Below, in pieces: positions 38,890 to 50,900 of a stretch of DNA of 64,000 bases. Each line of letters begins with the position of its first letter. The stretch's first letter is position 1. The notes under the pieces are model-generated. The model was given only the letters and a program-made list of their open reading frames with translations, did no database searches and was not told the origin of the DNA. The stretch spans positions 8,328,414-8,392,413 of the forward strand of contig OZ026835.1 in NCBI GenBank assembly GCA_964023205.1, in the 5' to 3' direction. The DNA is from Lutraria lutraria. Lineage: Eukaryota; Mollusca; Bivalvia; Venerida; Mactridae. The translations under genes were made by a program, and so were the position numbers.

Positions 38890-39065
38890 AATATATTGGA
38901 GTAATGCTGTTTTTGGCCTGTCTGTTTGTCTGTACCAAACTTTAACCTTGCCTATAAAATATCTAAACCCTACCACCTAATGTCATCAAACTTCATAATG
39001 TTGGTTCCTCATGACAACCTCTACATGCCTGTGCATTTTAAGGTCAGTAGGTCAAAGGTCACCCA
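38890..39065. repeat. AGGTCA-containing repeat, right member of an inverted pair
   Basis: The inverted copy of 36950-37135, ending AAGGTCAGTAGGTCAAAGGT. The pair flanks Slp coding exon 1 and the 90-bp hairpin. Confidence 0.7.
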
Positions 39066-39104
39066 GTTTCAAGTTTTGCAATGAAATGTTTAGTGTAGAC
39101 ATTC

Positions 39105-39215
39105 CCCCTGGAATTTATGAAAACATGAATACTTCATGAACAATTCTTGCATACTTCATCAATAGTTCATGAAGTATGAATAACTATTTGTAGCCCTATT
39201 GACAGGGTTATAGTA
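39105..39215. repeat. TTCATGAA-rich dispersed repeat, second copy
   Basis: Contains ATGAAAACATGAATACTTCA, CAATTCTTGCATACTTCATC and AGTTCATGAAGTATGAATAA, paralleling 21340-21450. Confidence 0.5.
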
Positions 39216-39590
39216 CTTTCACAGTTAACAGACTTTGAATATTAAAGCACTGCAACTGTGCTTGCTGGTATATCGTAAAGAATGTGGAGCTCAGCTTTAA
39301 ATACAGTGGCATTATTAAATAGAGTTATTGGGTTATATAAGATGGGTGGAATTATTAGATTATGGTAGCATTATTAAATACAATACCAATTTCAGTTTCT
39401 GTAAGACCAAGAACATTTTCAATAGTGGTTCCATAACTTGCACACTCTAAGCTTCAGGGGATATCGATAAATTTTATGAAGATTTCAGTAGTATATAAAA
39501 TCATTTTCAAAATTTTTGTGGATTAAATATGTTTGTTCTCTTCAGTATTTTAGTCATTATGTGTTTGACAATTTGTGTTAACACACAAAT

Positions 39591-39605
39591 CCCCCCCCCC
39601 CCCCC
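39591..39605. repeat. Poly-C run
   Basis: 15 consecutive C. Confidence 0.9.
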
Positions 39606-41054
39606 AAAAATAAAATAGAATTTAACTTTTTTTCCTAACATTACAATATATTTGATGTATCGATTTAAAGTTTATTAATTTCTCTCCTAATCTACTTAAA
39701 GATGTCTTTGAAAAAGACCACAGGACTGCTAAATTTCTATAAATGTGCATGATCATTCCTTAACACATCATGTACAATGTATATACAATCACAAAGAAAA
39801 TGAAATTTGGAAGTTACACCAAATCAGAGTACCAAATTCACATTAAGCAGTATCATTTATAATGACAATTTAGGTAAAGTTAAATCATGGTGTCATTTCT
39901 AAATTTGACCTGGGTACTTGTAATTTCACCAAAGAGAAAGATAGAAAAGATAAACAGCTAATATGTCATACAATGATCATCAAAGCATTATCTTTGTAAT
40001 TCTAGCTAAATAACAAAGCTACATGTAAGTATTAAGATTTCACATAGTACAACTTTGCTGGTATTCTGGTTTTATAGAAATATTTGAGGATATAAATAGT
40101 TAATGACCCTAGATTGGTTTGTTACTGTTATTGTTCCATCCAGAGAATGATTGTTCAAAATGTGTCAAAATCTCCTTCCAGCTGTGCAGTTTATGGTAAA
40201 TTTTCACATCTGTTTGAGCGCATTAGTCCGTACTGTACAGTCATATATATTATATGCAACATATATCCATCTACATTGTAAATAACATATTTCCAGCATT
40301 CATTGAAGCGTTAAAATGCTCCATTGTACTGTACGGGATGACATATTAAGCTGTTAAACTCAATCAATCAATTTGGTGATATTTAACAATACCCATTTAA
40401 ATATTAAAGACTTTCCCTCTTTAAATACTGCACAAATTTCTACCGAAGGCTGCTTCAGAACATAAATATCTTCCATATACACATAACTGCTTTGATTTCT
40501 ACAACATTCATTAATTAATTACAAAATATGGATTCATTTTTAAATCAATGCTTCATACAAATTCTGAAGCACATAAAATATACTAAATTTTTATAAGTAA
40601 ATGAACCAAAAACAGAACAAATACAAACCCTTCATAATCTACACCTCAATGAAACAAACAATTAAATAAAGTCAATACATGTAAAACTATGTAAGTAATA
40701 TTTTTCAATCAAAATTTATTTTGTCAATTCAACTCGACTTATAATATTTTAGTCACCATAAAAAAACACTAACGAACTAAAAATTGACCTTATAACACAA
40801 ATCTAATCCTTGTATTACACAAAATTAGTTCCAAACTCCATACACAAAACACTTATAATTTACTACCACTTTCACTTTACTATGTATTCATTCACACAAT
40901 CCACTGATAATCAGTATATAAATGTTACTCTGTGTTACAGTATAGGACACAATCAGGCTAATCTTATTGATTGGTAAACTTCAAAATAAATGCCTCTGCC
41001 TATAGCATAGAGCCCACATTTGTATTCACAAAATAGCTCCATTACTTATTCCAA

Positions 41055-41240
41055 TATTTTTTATTTGTTTGTTTGTTTCATTGGGTTTAACGCCATTTTC
41101 AACATCATTTCAGTCATAATCGTGGCGGGCAGTTACACTTAAAACAGCTTTCCGGGATTTCAATTAGGCTTAACCAGTACTTACCACATTCTATCTGCAT
41201 GCTTCTGCCTAGCTATCCCACGTAATTCAGAGGTGGAGGA
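41055..41240 (-). mobile_element. SINE of the 60400 family, 3' part
   Basis: Begins TTGGGTTTAACGCCATTTTC in plus view; later blocks (TTAACCAGTACTTACC, AGAGGTGGAGGACAAT) follow the family order. Confidence 0.55.
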
Positions 41241-42887
41241 CAATTTAACATAGGATGTATTATATATTGTCAGTCAAATTTGTCGCAGACAATCCAATCT
41301 TTTTATAACACAATACTAGAGCAACTAATTTGAACTAATTAACACAGAATTTACTCCACTTGACACTCACCATACTGTGCATACATTCCAACAAATGGCT
41401 TCCAACCAGAACACAGGCTTGTATAAGCTTTTAATTAATATCTTTCTATATATGGGAACCGCATAGCAAAAAGTAGATCAACATATTTCTACATTTATGT
41501 ATCCAGTAATTATCATTTCTCGTGTAAGTTTTCACTATATATACACAGAGCCACTAACTTATTCAGAGCCAATGCTGTATACAATTTGTCACAAATCATC
41601 CCTGAAATTTAACATCTTATCAAGTTTATTTATACACAGTATACAGGTAAGACTTCAAAAGAAAGTTTAAAGGTCAATACATTGAAATAGAAACTTTTAT
41701 TGCTGGTAAAAATATTAACAGAATTATTGCATACCTGTATATATAACATTTATATATAAATATTTACATAATGACTTCACTCAGGATCAGCATAACTGTG
41801 TATTACATGATTTAATTTGATAATTGTAAAGACATGCCTGACTGAGTTAGATACCACCCGTTCAACACAGAGTAAGTAAAAGCTACTGTCGGGATTTAAA
41901 AGCTATTGCAATTATGTACTTTAATAAATTACAAAGTGATTACACAAATATTTTGAGAAATCCGAATCTAAGACAGATTCATACAATGGCATATAACTGA
42001 TGTATTATTATTATTAAAGAATTCTGAAAACATGTTTTTAGTACAAACTGAGATTTGAGCTCGGAGATCATTCTCATATTTTATAACCTATGGTCCGGAA
42101 ACTACTGAAAAAGTCTGAATATATGATACATGATGATAAATTACATTCAGTAACTCCATGTATACAGAATGTGACAGTTTATCTACATATACACAACTTG
42201 TGACAATTGGATCAAATTTACAATCAAACCACATGTTTCCATCATTTAACAGACAATTACCACGGACTTGAATGAACACAATGTAACATGATTATGCTCC
42301 ATTTTATATCTAGTTTTACAGCATATAGGCTAATAGCTGCACTCACAATGATAAATGAGGCATGCCAGTAGATATATGTGAACAAAAAACAAACATGTGA
42401 TTATAGAAATGAATGTTAATTGATGTTAAAATCAATACAAACAGTTACAACCATACATACACACTGTACAAATATTTAGTCAGACCTTCCGAAACATGGT
42501 CAATATAAACCACAGTAAATAAATCAGGAGGTATCTGAATTAATTCACTCATTTTTGGTGGTGATCACTATACATAAGGCCTAAAAAATTACTGTTTCCA
42601 GTTACATGCTCATTACAAATAGAGTAGATGGGTCAGAACTTTTTTTTACTCTTGGGTTTCAGGGAAGAATTAGGGTACTGGGTAGGTCTGGTTCCCACAA
42701 ACAAATGAATTTTTATCCTCAACAGAAATGATACATGTATGATATATGTATCTAGTTCACTGTATCCAATTTTGCACCATTTCTGAGTTCACTATAACCA
42801 AGTTTTACTGTACAGTATAAAGCATACAGCTATTACTCAAATCATTATGCAATTTAAAGCATAAAAGAATGAATGAATAATTACATA

Positions 42888-43062
42888 CAGTGCAACCTCT
42901 CCAGAGTCGCCCTCTCTTGGACAACAACCTCCCTTCAACAACAGCATGATTTTTCCCACTGAACAATTTAATTATTAATTAAACCTCTCTAGAGCAACAA
43001 CCTCTCAACAACAACATAATTTTGCTTCTCCCAAAGGGAGTTGCTTTGGAGAGGTTGCACTG
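42888..43062. mobile_element. MITE with CAGTGCAACCTCTCCA ends
   Basis: It is 175 bases long; inverted ends match 18 of 19. The right-end text TTTTGCTTCTCCCAAAGGG recurs at 45900-45919, where a truncated relative ends GAGGTTCCACTG. Confidence 0.75.
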
Positions 43063-44933
43063 CATATACCAGTATATCATGACACAACATGGTCTCAACT
43101 CTCTGCAAGATCTTTAAAATGAAAATATACTCAGTGAACTAAAATAAATCAAACAAAATCAAGAGAAATAAAAGCTTTGATAATTGATGGATACAGAACT
43201 CGCAGAAACCCCCAGGAATTAAAGCTAGTCTGTAAAAACATATTCCATGAATAAAACATATCAATATGTCCATACAGCTTTAGTATATGAGTATATGATT
43301 GTATCCTACATAGTCCCTAGTTAATTCAGAATGTGCAGTAACCAGTCTTACAAACCAAAATATTCATATAATATACATGTCGGAACAACAGACAGGTCCC
43401 TAAAAATCGGGCAATAAAATTTGCATAGTAAGTTTTGGAAGTATACTTCAGCTTTCCAAAGCCATCACTCTCTCAGCACGCATGGATTTTGATACGAGTT
43501 TCTCTATCTACATCCGCCATGCATATGTTAAACTAATTCCCGTTCCATGTTACAGTGCAAGTCCATGTAAGTTTAGTTTCCATGAGTACTTTCAGTACTT
43601 TGATTTTTATTGTAAGAAAAGACAAACCTGAGAACAAAAGCAAAAAATGGACAAAAATAAAATTTTAGTTTGAAGTCATGTGACTGACTCATTTGAATAT
43701 CCCCTGACCCAAACTTTTTTAACCATATTGACAAAATGAAATTTCTCTTTCCAGTGGGTTTTTTTCAGCACATTGTTAATTAATTATTATTAATAATAAT
43801 GATAAAAAATACCTACCTATCTTAAACCCACTTTTAAAAGTTTGGGTCGCATATTACTACAAACAAACATTATTTAATGATAGCCTTATATGAATTTTTT
43901 TTACGATATTTATTTGATTTATTTTGTCTGAAAATCTATAAATGTCAGCTAAAGATAGGTACTTGTTCATAGAGAGACCCTTTAAACACAAGCCTTGTGT
44001 TAGATCAGGGTTGCCAGCCCTTAGTTCATTTAGGCCAGGAAAAAAGGAGACCTTTTAGTTATCATTGCCTGACTGACTCGTTTTTGGTAAGCACCCTAAA
44101 GTTTTTAAAAGTAAGATCAAATGTACAGAAATAATTAGGGATGAACTGTATCTTCCCAGTTTAAAAAAAAAAAGATAAGTTTTCAGACTAAAAAAGTCTT
44201 GCATACCTTTATTCTTTTATCTAGTACAATTTTACCCTTAACATGATTATTTTACCTAGCCTTATATAAATGATAGAATGATTCAGTCCCGATTTACAGA
44301 TCAATGAAATACTTCAATAAAATCAAAATATTTTCAACAGTCTGTTAAAACAATTAATACCATATACAACAACATTGTATTGTCACGTAAAAGAGAAAAT
44401 CAAATAGTATAGTTAATATACTTACTGTGATAACATCACATTGGTAAAACCAAATCCATATCAATACAAATACACCACACAAAGTTCTGAAAACGTGAAT
44501 AAGGATTTTCACTATACAATATCCCCTATATATATTTCAACATCGTGCTATAGGAGTTTGATACACCCGAATGACTCGTTTAAAGCAGATATAACCCTGT
44601 CAGCCCATTTGTGTATCAACAAATGAAGTGATATATACTTGGTATAATATATATAGCATACATCCAATACTGGTTTTGTGTACAAATGACTTCCAATATT
44701 TCATTAAGGTACATTGTTATCCTATTTAAATTTATTGCAGTGACATCATATATTAGAATATTTAATAAGAACAGATGATAAATTAGTGATATCACCTATA
44801 AAATGTAACAATTATTTTTAGAAAAATATTGATATCATCAGTTCAAATATGTATGATATCTTTTTTTCAATAAGTGATATCTACTACTTGCAATTATGTA
44901 ACTGGGTGCAACAAGTCTTTCCACTGATAATAT

Positions 44934-45132
44934 ACCGTAATTTATTTGTAAACAATCCTGTGAACAAAGCTACTGGTCACCCTTATGAAAGACATAATGT
45001 GACCTTTACTGACAGGTGGCCTTTATATGGGGGCATTTTTGCTCTTAACAATTAATGACATTTTTTAATTGAATGACCTTCATTCACAGTTTGGCCTTTA
45101 CTTACAGGAAGCTGCTAACAAAGATCTGACTG
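44934..45132. mobile_element. CAGT-ended MITE, diverged reverse copy
   Basis: The minus view contains AGTAAAGGTCACATTATGTC and TTTGTTCACAGGATTG, as in copies 1-3, with CAGTCAGATCT at one end. Confidence 0.5.
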
Positions 45133-45239
45133 TGTGTTGATCAAATTATGCTTTCTTTTCCCCTGGAGTACAATTTTGTCCCATCAATTACAGCAACAAC
45201 AAATTACCAAATGTAACCAATCAACAACATAGGCACTCG

Positions 45240-45525
45240 ATTCCGTGATTTTTATACGTTTACAGACGTTCTTTTGCAATTTCACCCATCAAACAATGCA
45301 AATCTGTCGAAAGAAAAATCTTCAACTTTTCCCTTATTGTGTGTATGAAATACTCCAAGGTAGTGAACTCGCCATCTTTTCGATTGACGGTAGTGACGAA
45401 AATAAGCGTGGGTCCCGACTATCAGATACACTGAGACAGTGTGAGCCTCGCCTGGGGTTTGAACTAACAACCTCTTGATTTGTAGACCAATGCTCTAACC
45501 ATTGAGCTCTCTGGGCAAAGAACTA
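45240..45525 (-). mobile_element. tRNA-derived SINE-like element
   Basis: The minus strand starts GCCCAGAGAGCTCAATGGTT, then AGAGCATTGGTC and GTTAGTTCAAACCCC, a tRNA-like head with boxes A and B, followed by about 200 bases of body. Only one copy is in the window, so its borders are uncertain. Confidence 0.45.
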
Positions 45526-45859
45526 ATTATAAAATTTATCATTGCATTAATTTATGGGATCAAAATCGATATGTCATAGCATGGTAGTCTTATTATCACA
45601 ACAATCAAACATTGGAATATAGAAGGAAAAAATTGGGACCAAGAAGAAATTAATCTTATTATGTGAACAGTCTTATTATTGGGACAGTTGCGTGATGGAA
45701 CTTTACAACACAAATAAAACACTAATTACATTTTCAGAAAGTGTTTAGGGCATAGGTCAACTCTTCTTTTTTTCCTTTTCATTAATATATCACACCATGC
45801 AATAGCCAGGGTCTTTGCGGCTTTAACAATGGAGGTCATATACAGTTCATTACCTTTCC

Positions 45860-45943
45860 AGAGAGGCCCACTTTAGAGAAACATCTCAACAGCAACATAA
45901 TTTTGCTTCTCCCAAAGGGTGTTGATTTGAAGAGGTTCCACTG
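45860..45943. mobile_element. Truncated relative of the 42888 MITE
   Basis: Contains ACAGCAACATAATTTTGCTT, CTCCCAAAGGGTGTTG and an end AAGAGGTTCCACTGTA. Confidence 0.55.
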
Positions 45944-46557
45944 TATACCTAAGCCATACACCTGGATAGGATGAAGACTAAGAAAAATTTCATGTGGCCT
46001 TCATCTTACAAACTATTTCTTTTTTAAATTATTAAATTCTTCATAAGAAATGACTCATTCATCAAGTGAAGTTTTATTGATTTAGAACTGCATGTATAAG
46101 ATCATAAATATAGATATTTGCATAACTAATTAAGTCTACCATCTTGAGATTTTTAAGTCATATAAAAAATCTAATTTCTACATTTACAATCAACCAGTGT
46201 CAATTACACTAGCTGCCCTGAAATTTGAAACACTAGCTATCAAGATGTAATGGTAACATGCTTAAATTCTGAAAAGCAAATTTTAAGATCTATGCATAAC
46301 TTTAGCTAAATATTTTATCAAACCATCTGTCCCACATGAATGATTTTGCTCAGTCTTCAATAATTTGGTATGCATAAATCATTTTACAAAATTTAAATTC
46401 TTGCGACACTTTATTTCACTAAATATAATATATTTACACCAAACAAGCCATGCTAATTAATGAGGCTTTATGTTGTTCGCTCATTGAAATAGGGCTAGAT
46501 AAAAAAGGTGTCAATGTCCAATATGCTGCGAACAATATAGGACTGTACACCCAATTT

Positions 46558-46698
46558 TGTTTGTTTACATCGTGTTTTACGCCCCTTTTCAACAGTCAGT
46601 GTCATATGAGGCGAACAGTTCACCTAAGCATTGTTCTTGTGAAGAACCAGTACTTAAGACACCCATCCTCTGCAGCTGCCTACTTTCTCACATAACTA
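46558..46698 (-). mobile_element. tRNA-Ser-type SINE, tail half
   Basis: Same tail sequence as 34561-34800; the head is missing after CTACTTTCTCACATAA. Confidence 0.6.
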
Positions 46699-47015
46699 CA
46701 CCCAATAGATGGATGCATGGACATGCAGAATGATGATTGATAGAGAGATGTATAGATAAACAGACAAATAATTATGGGTATATCAATAAATCTGTACCTC
46801 ATTCTGCCAGTTAATACCAGAATATACTATTTAAATTTTCATTTTTATGTATTTCTCAACAAATCAACAGAATTCATGATATTTAAAGAATCCGAATATA
46901 CAAAAATCTCGGACTACATCATGCAACTAAAAACTCATATTTGAACATACACCAATAATTCCAAACAACTGTAGGATAATTATAATGTATATTATATTAT
47001 AAATTGGCTGGGATA

Positions 47016-47088
47016 TTTTGATTAGCTCAGTTGGTAGAGCATCTGACTTGCAAGCAGGAGGTCATGGGTTCGAGTCCCGCATCGGGTA
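47016..47088 (+). tRNA. tRNA-Ala(TGC)-like sequence, probably a pseudogene or SINE head
   Basis: It is 73 bases long with D-arm GCTCAGTTGGTAGAGC, anticodon loop CTTGCAA (TGC) and T-loop TTCGAGT. The acceptor arms TTTTGAT and ATCGGGT pair mainly through G-U, and position 31-39 is an A-G mismatch. Related copies lie nearby, so it is likely not a working tRNA. Confidence 0.5.
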
Positions 47089-47125
47089 CATTATTTTCCT
47101 CCTCCTATTACACTATATAATACCA

Positions 47126-47264
47126 CAGGTACTTGACACATTTTTTTTCATACATTTACTATTATTGTACATCTATACAAGGACTTATATGCATGTATAT
47201 AAGTCCTTGATCTATACTATGAACATAATTTCATAAATGAAAAAAAAATTGTGTCAAGTACCTG
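47126..47264. mobile_element. Fold-back element with CAGGTACTTGACACA ends
   Basis: It is 139 bases long with 15-bp perfect inverted ends; a T-run and an A-run follow the ends symmetrically. Near the centre lies a second palindrome, CAAGGACTTATAT against ATATAAGTCCTTG. It sits 38 bases after the tRNA-Ala-like sequence. Confidence 0.75.
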
Positions 47265-47584
47265 CATATGTGTATAATATTAGGTGTAAAAAAAAGTGTT
47301 TGCATCTGCATGGTTACCCGACCTACCATTATTTTTCCTGCTGACGCTAATCTTTGTATTGTGCATGTGGGATGCACGACAATGCCCCAGGGAGAGCCCC
47401 ATGCATTACTAGAAAAAAGAAGAAGGAATGGTGCATCCATGGCAGTTTCTCAACATTTTATCGTTCCACACCCAAAAAAAAATTATAATAAATTGATAAA
47501 TAAAATTCCTGATCTACCAACCTTTGTTTATAATGAGCATGTAACAAACAAACATTACACATATAGACTAGAATCCTTGATTAC

Positions 47585-47627
47585 AACAGGGATGCTACAT
47601 TGTATTGTATTATAGCAACCCTGATTA
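47585..47627. repeat. Micro-hairpin with CAGGGATGCTA arm
   Basis: AACAGGGATGCTACATTGTA then TATTATAGCAACCCTGATT; nearly self-complementary. Relatives at 50357 and 58093. Confidence 0.55.
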
Positions 47628-47882
47628 CATTAATTGTGTCTCTATAAATTAATAAAATAATAAAGTAAAAGATGTATTAACTATACCATGGAAGCAAAAT
47701 ACTGAAGATCCCTATGTCTCGTGCAAGTAAAAGGGTAACAGCTTAACAAATCATTTATCACTTATCACATCTCGGGGCTTTGTACACACAAGTTTAGGGG
47801 GTTACTGGTACAAAAATTTGTCAGGGGAGTTTACTGCGTAAATAGTTACATAATCGTTATGGGAGTTAATCCCCTTTTAAAT

Positions 47883-47915
47883 ATGTCTGGAAAGAATATG
47901 TTGACATTGAAACAG
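47883..47915 (+). CDS. LYRM2: LYRM2 coding exon 1
   Basis: This 33-nt coding segment encodes 11 residues, MSGKNMLTLKQ, and ends exactly at donor GTAAAA. Support comes from phase 0 joining to exon 2 and from the family's LTLKQ-F junction. It is too short for open-frame detection. Confidence 0.82.
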
Positions 47916-50900
47916 GTAAAATTATTATATTTATCACGTTGCTGCTACCTCTAGTATCATACCTGATTGCAAATTTACTACTTTTGTGAAATATGTATTT
48001 ATATGACCGGTTGAATAATTGACATTGCGCTCAGCACTATATTTACGAAAGCAATGTTTGTGAGTAATCAATTATTCGGATACAGCTTGTTTCGGATACT
48101 GTGAAGCTTTAGGCGTTTTCTAGAACTGGAGAGCGTCTAAGCCATGTTACAATATCTGTAGAAAATTGCATGAAAGGTCATGCCTGGTGTCCTTCTCCTT
48201 AATTTGATATCGACAACAATGGATTCCATTTTCTAGGCTAGCGCTAGCCAAACATTCTTAGTTGCCAGACATTTAATCGTCTGGCTATTAACCCGGATTT
48301 CTTAATTGCCAGATCAGCATTTACTTTTTTAAAACCAAAAACAAAATGTTGGGCATGTCAACCAAGACGTATTGGTATATACAGCTAGTTTTAATTTTCT
48401 CTGCATTTATCAAGTCAGGTCACATTGGCTAATTAGACCAGTTCAATTATCACTTAATATGGCTTTATGTGCCTGTTACTGCACTGACACTTTCCATGGC
48501 ATTCTCTGGACTTTATGTGCAATGAAGTCTCTTGGTTTATTTATGTTTTGACATGCTGCAACTATTTAGATGTCTGTAAATAAGTAATTATAATCGCAAC
48601 AACCACAGTGTTCTTTTGACTAACCCAGCCATTTGCTTCACCCTAGCTTTAGGCCTCCAAGACTAGTCACACTCTCACTGCACTAAATGTAATAGGAGGT
48701 GGAAAATAATGTACCTGATGCGGGCTCGAGCAAATCAGATGCTCTACCAACTGAGCTAATAGGGCTGTTGAAAATCCCAGCCAATTTATCAAACAATATA
48801 TCACACTGCTAAATTTCTCCTTCCTTTCCATTTTAAGTAATTATAATTGCAGAAAACTACAGATTCTTTTGACTAACCCAGCCATTTGCTTCAACCTAGC
48901 TGTTGGAAAATAATGTTACCTGATGCATGGTTCGACCTCCTTATTGCACGTCAGATGTTCTACCAACTGAAATTAATCAGACTGGTGAATATCTTAGCCA
49001 ATTTGTAATACAATATACCTCACCGCTTCAATGGTCAAAGGGGTCTGACACAAAAAAGTGTCAGAAATATAATATATAGATACTAGTAAATATGTAGTTC
49101 TTTGTAAGACTGAGAGGATGGCCCTTCTAAATTAGTTTATGAAATCGGCCAACAGAAAGGCAAATCTGGTTATTTGACATATATTTAATGATCAACAATG
49201 TGGCCATCATTTATTTCAGTTTATGCTACGGTCAGAAGTACTAAAACTCTACAGAAATCTTCATAGAACTATCAGACAAATACCAGATGAATACTATAGA
49301 AAAGAAATGGCAAAATGGGCACGTGATGATTTCAAGAAACAGAAGCATCTGTCTGATGAGGTAATTTGTTCTAATTTTTTTAGTGAAAAAGAAGTTATTA
49401 TGTAGCAGTTTTGTATATATAGTACTTGTATTTATTAGCTCATTTTATAAAACATGGAGGTCATGGGTTCAAGTCCAGCAGCTGTTATCGGGTACATTAA
49501 ATTATTTTCCTCCTATTTCACTATTAAGGCAAAAAACTGAATTCCTGCATAAATGACCAGCGGCAGGATTATTAAAAAGTAATTGGACTCAAAAGAGCTC
49601 TCATGCATGTATTCTATGATTAAAGTCTTTTTACCTGTTTATTCTTGGTTGAATTTTTCTGATGACTTAAATTACTTGTTAGCTGCTAAATTATACATAT
49701 TATCCATTACTGTTAGGAGTTTGTGTTCTTAAGTTTAACAAACAAACTAAACCTATAGCAGAATTTGACTATTAATCTTAATTATATCATTTGAACGAAA
49801 GTTTGACTTTCATATCAGTTATCAGTCTTGACTTCGTTTCTTGAAATTGCTTCTGTCTGAATCTGTACCATTTTTATTTCATGCCTCAGAAATGCATTGA
49901 GCTCTGTTAGCCTCATGTTTGAATTGGATTGACTTTCTTGTTAAATGCCTTTACATTTTAGGTGATACACTGACAATAAAGTTGGGGTTCACTCAAGATT
50001 TATATAGGCTTATATAGGAAAATTAAAATAATTTTCTTGTTTTAAACCACAATGCCTAGAGCTTAGATATTTTGTGTGTAGGATTGTCCAGTGGTCCTCC
50101 AACAAATTTGTTCAAATTATTGCCCTAGGGTCAAAATTGGCCTCACCCCTGGGTTTACTTTATTTTATATAGGCTTATACATGTATAGCAACATTTTTGA
50201 AATCTTCTTGTCCTAAACCACATGGCCTAGAGCTTAGATATTTTGTATGTTACTATTTATTATTGTAGCATTTACTAGTGGTCCTTTACCATGTTTGTTC
50301 AAATTATGACTCTGGGGTCAAAATTGGCTACGGCCAGGGTTTTACTCCATTTTATCAGGGATGCTATAGTATATTACATATAACGGTAGTTATTACATAA
50401 TATAGTATCCCTGATTTTATATAATTATGCTTACATAGAAAAAATACAAAAAACAAGAAACCGCAGGGCCTTATGCCTAGATATGATTTTGGCCCTTGGG
50501 TAAAAATTGGCCCCGCCCTAGGGTCACTTGATTTTACATAGGCTCATGATGTTTTTCTCTCAGGGTCTGTTTTGCTGGTGAACGATATAGGGCCATCATG
50601 GCCCTCTTGTTACATCTTGTGCCATTAGCTGATCTTTGCTTGAAATTTGTGAGAGATATTGTCAGTCATCAAATAGAATGTTCTTACCCTTGGTTGTCTT
50701 CTAGTTCTATCTAACTAGGCCTCCTGTGTTATTTACCAGTACTAATTCTATCTAACTAGGCTTCCTGTGTTATTTACCAGTACTAATTCTATCTAACTAG
50801 GCCTCCTGTGTTATTTACCAGTACTAATTCTATCTAACTAGGCCTCCTGTGTTATTTACCAGTACTAATTCTATCTAACTAGGCCTCCTGTGTTATTTAC

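Larger units (their letters stand above)
37368..47882. other. Region between the divergent Slp-like and LYRM2 genes
   Basis: It holds a 90-bp hairpin (37969-38058), a repeat at 38890-39065 inverted to one at 36950-37135, SINEs at 41.06, 45.24 and 46.56 kb, MITEs at 42.89 and 44.93 kb and a tRNA-like element at 47.02 kb. A 5' UTR exon of the Slp gene may lie here but cannot be picked out by eye. 39220-41050, 41250-42580 and 43100-44900 show nothing I can name. Confidence 0.5.

Noticed and set aside
47016..47088. Functional tRNA-Ala(TGC)
   Set aside because: Weak acceptor stem, a stem mismatch and degenerate sister copies point to a pseudogene or SINE head; kept only as tRNA-like.
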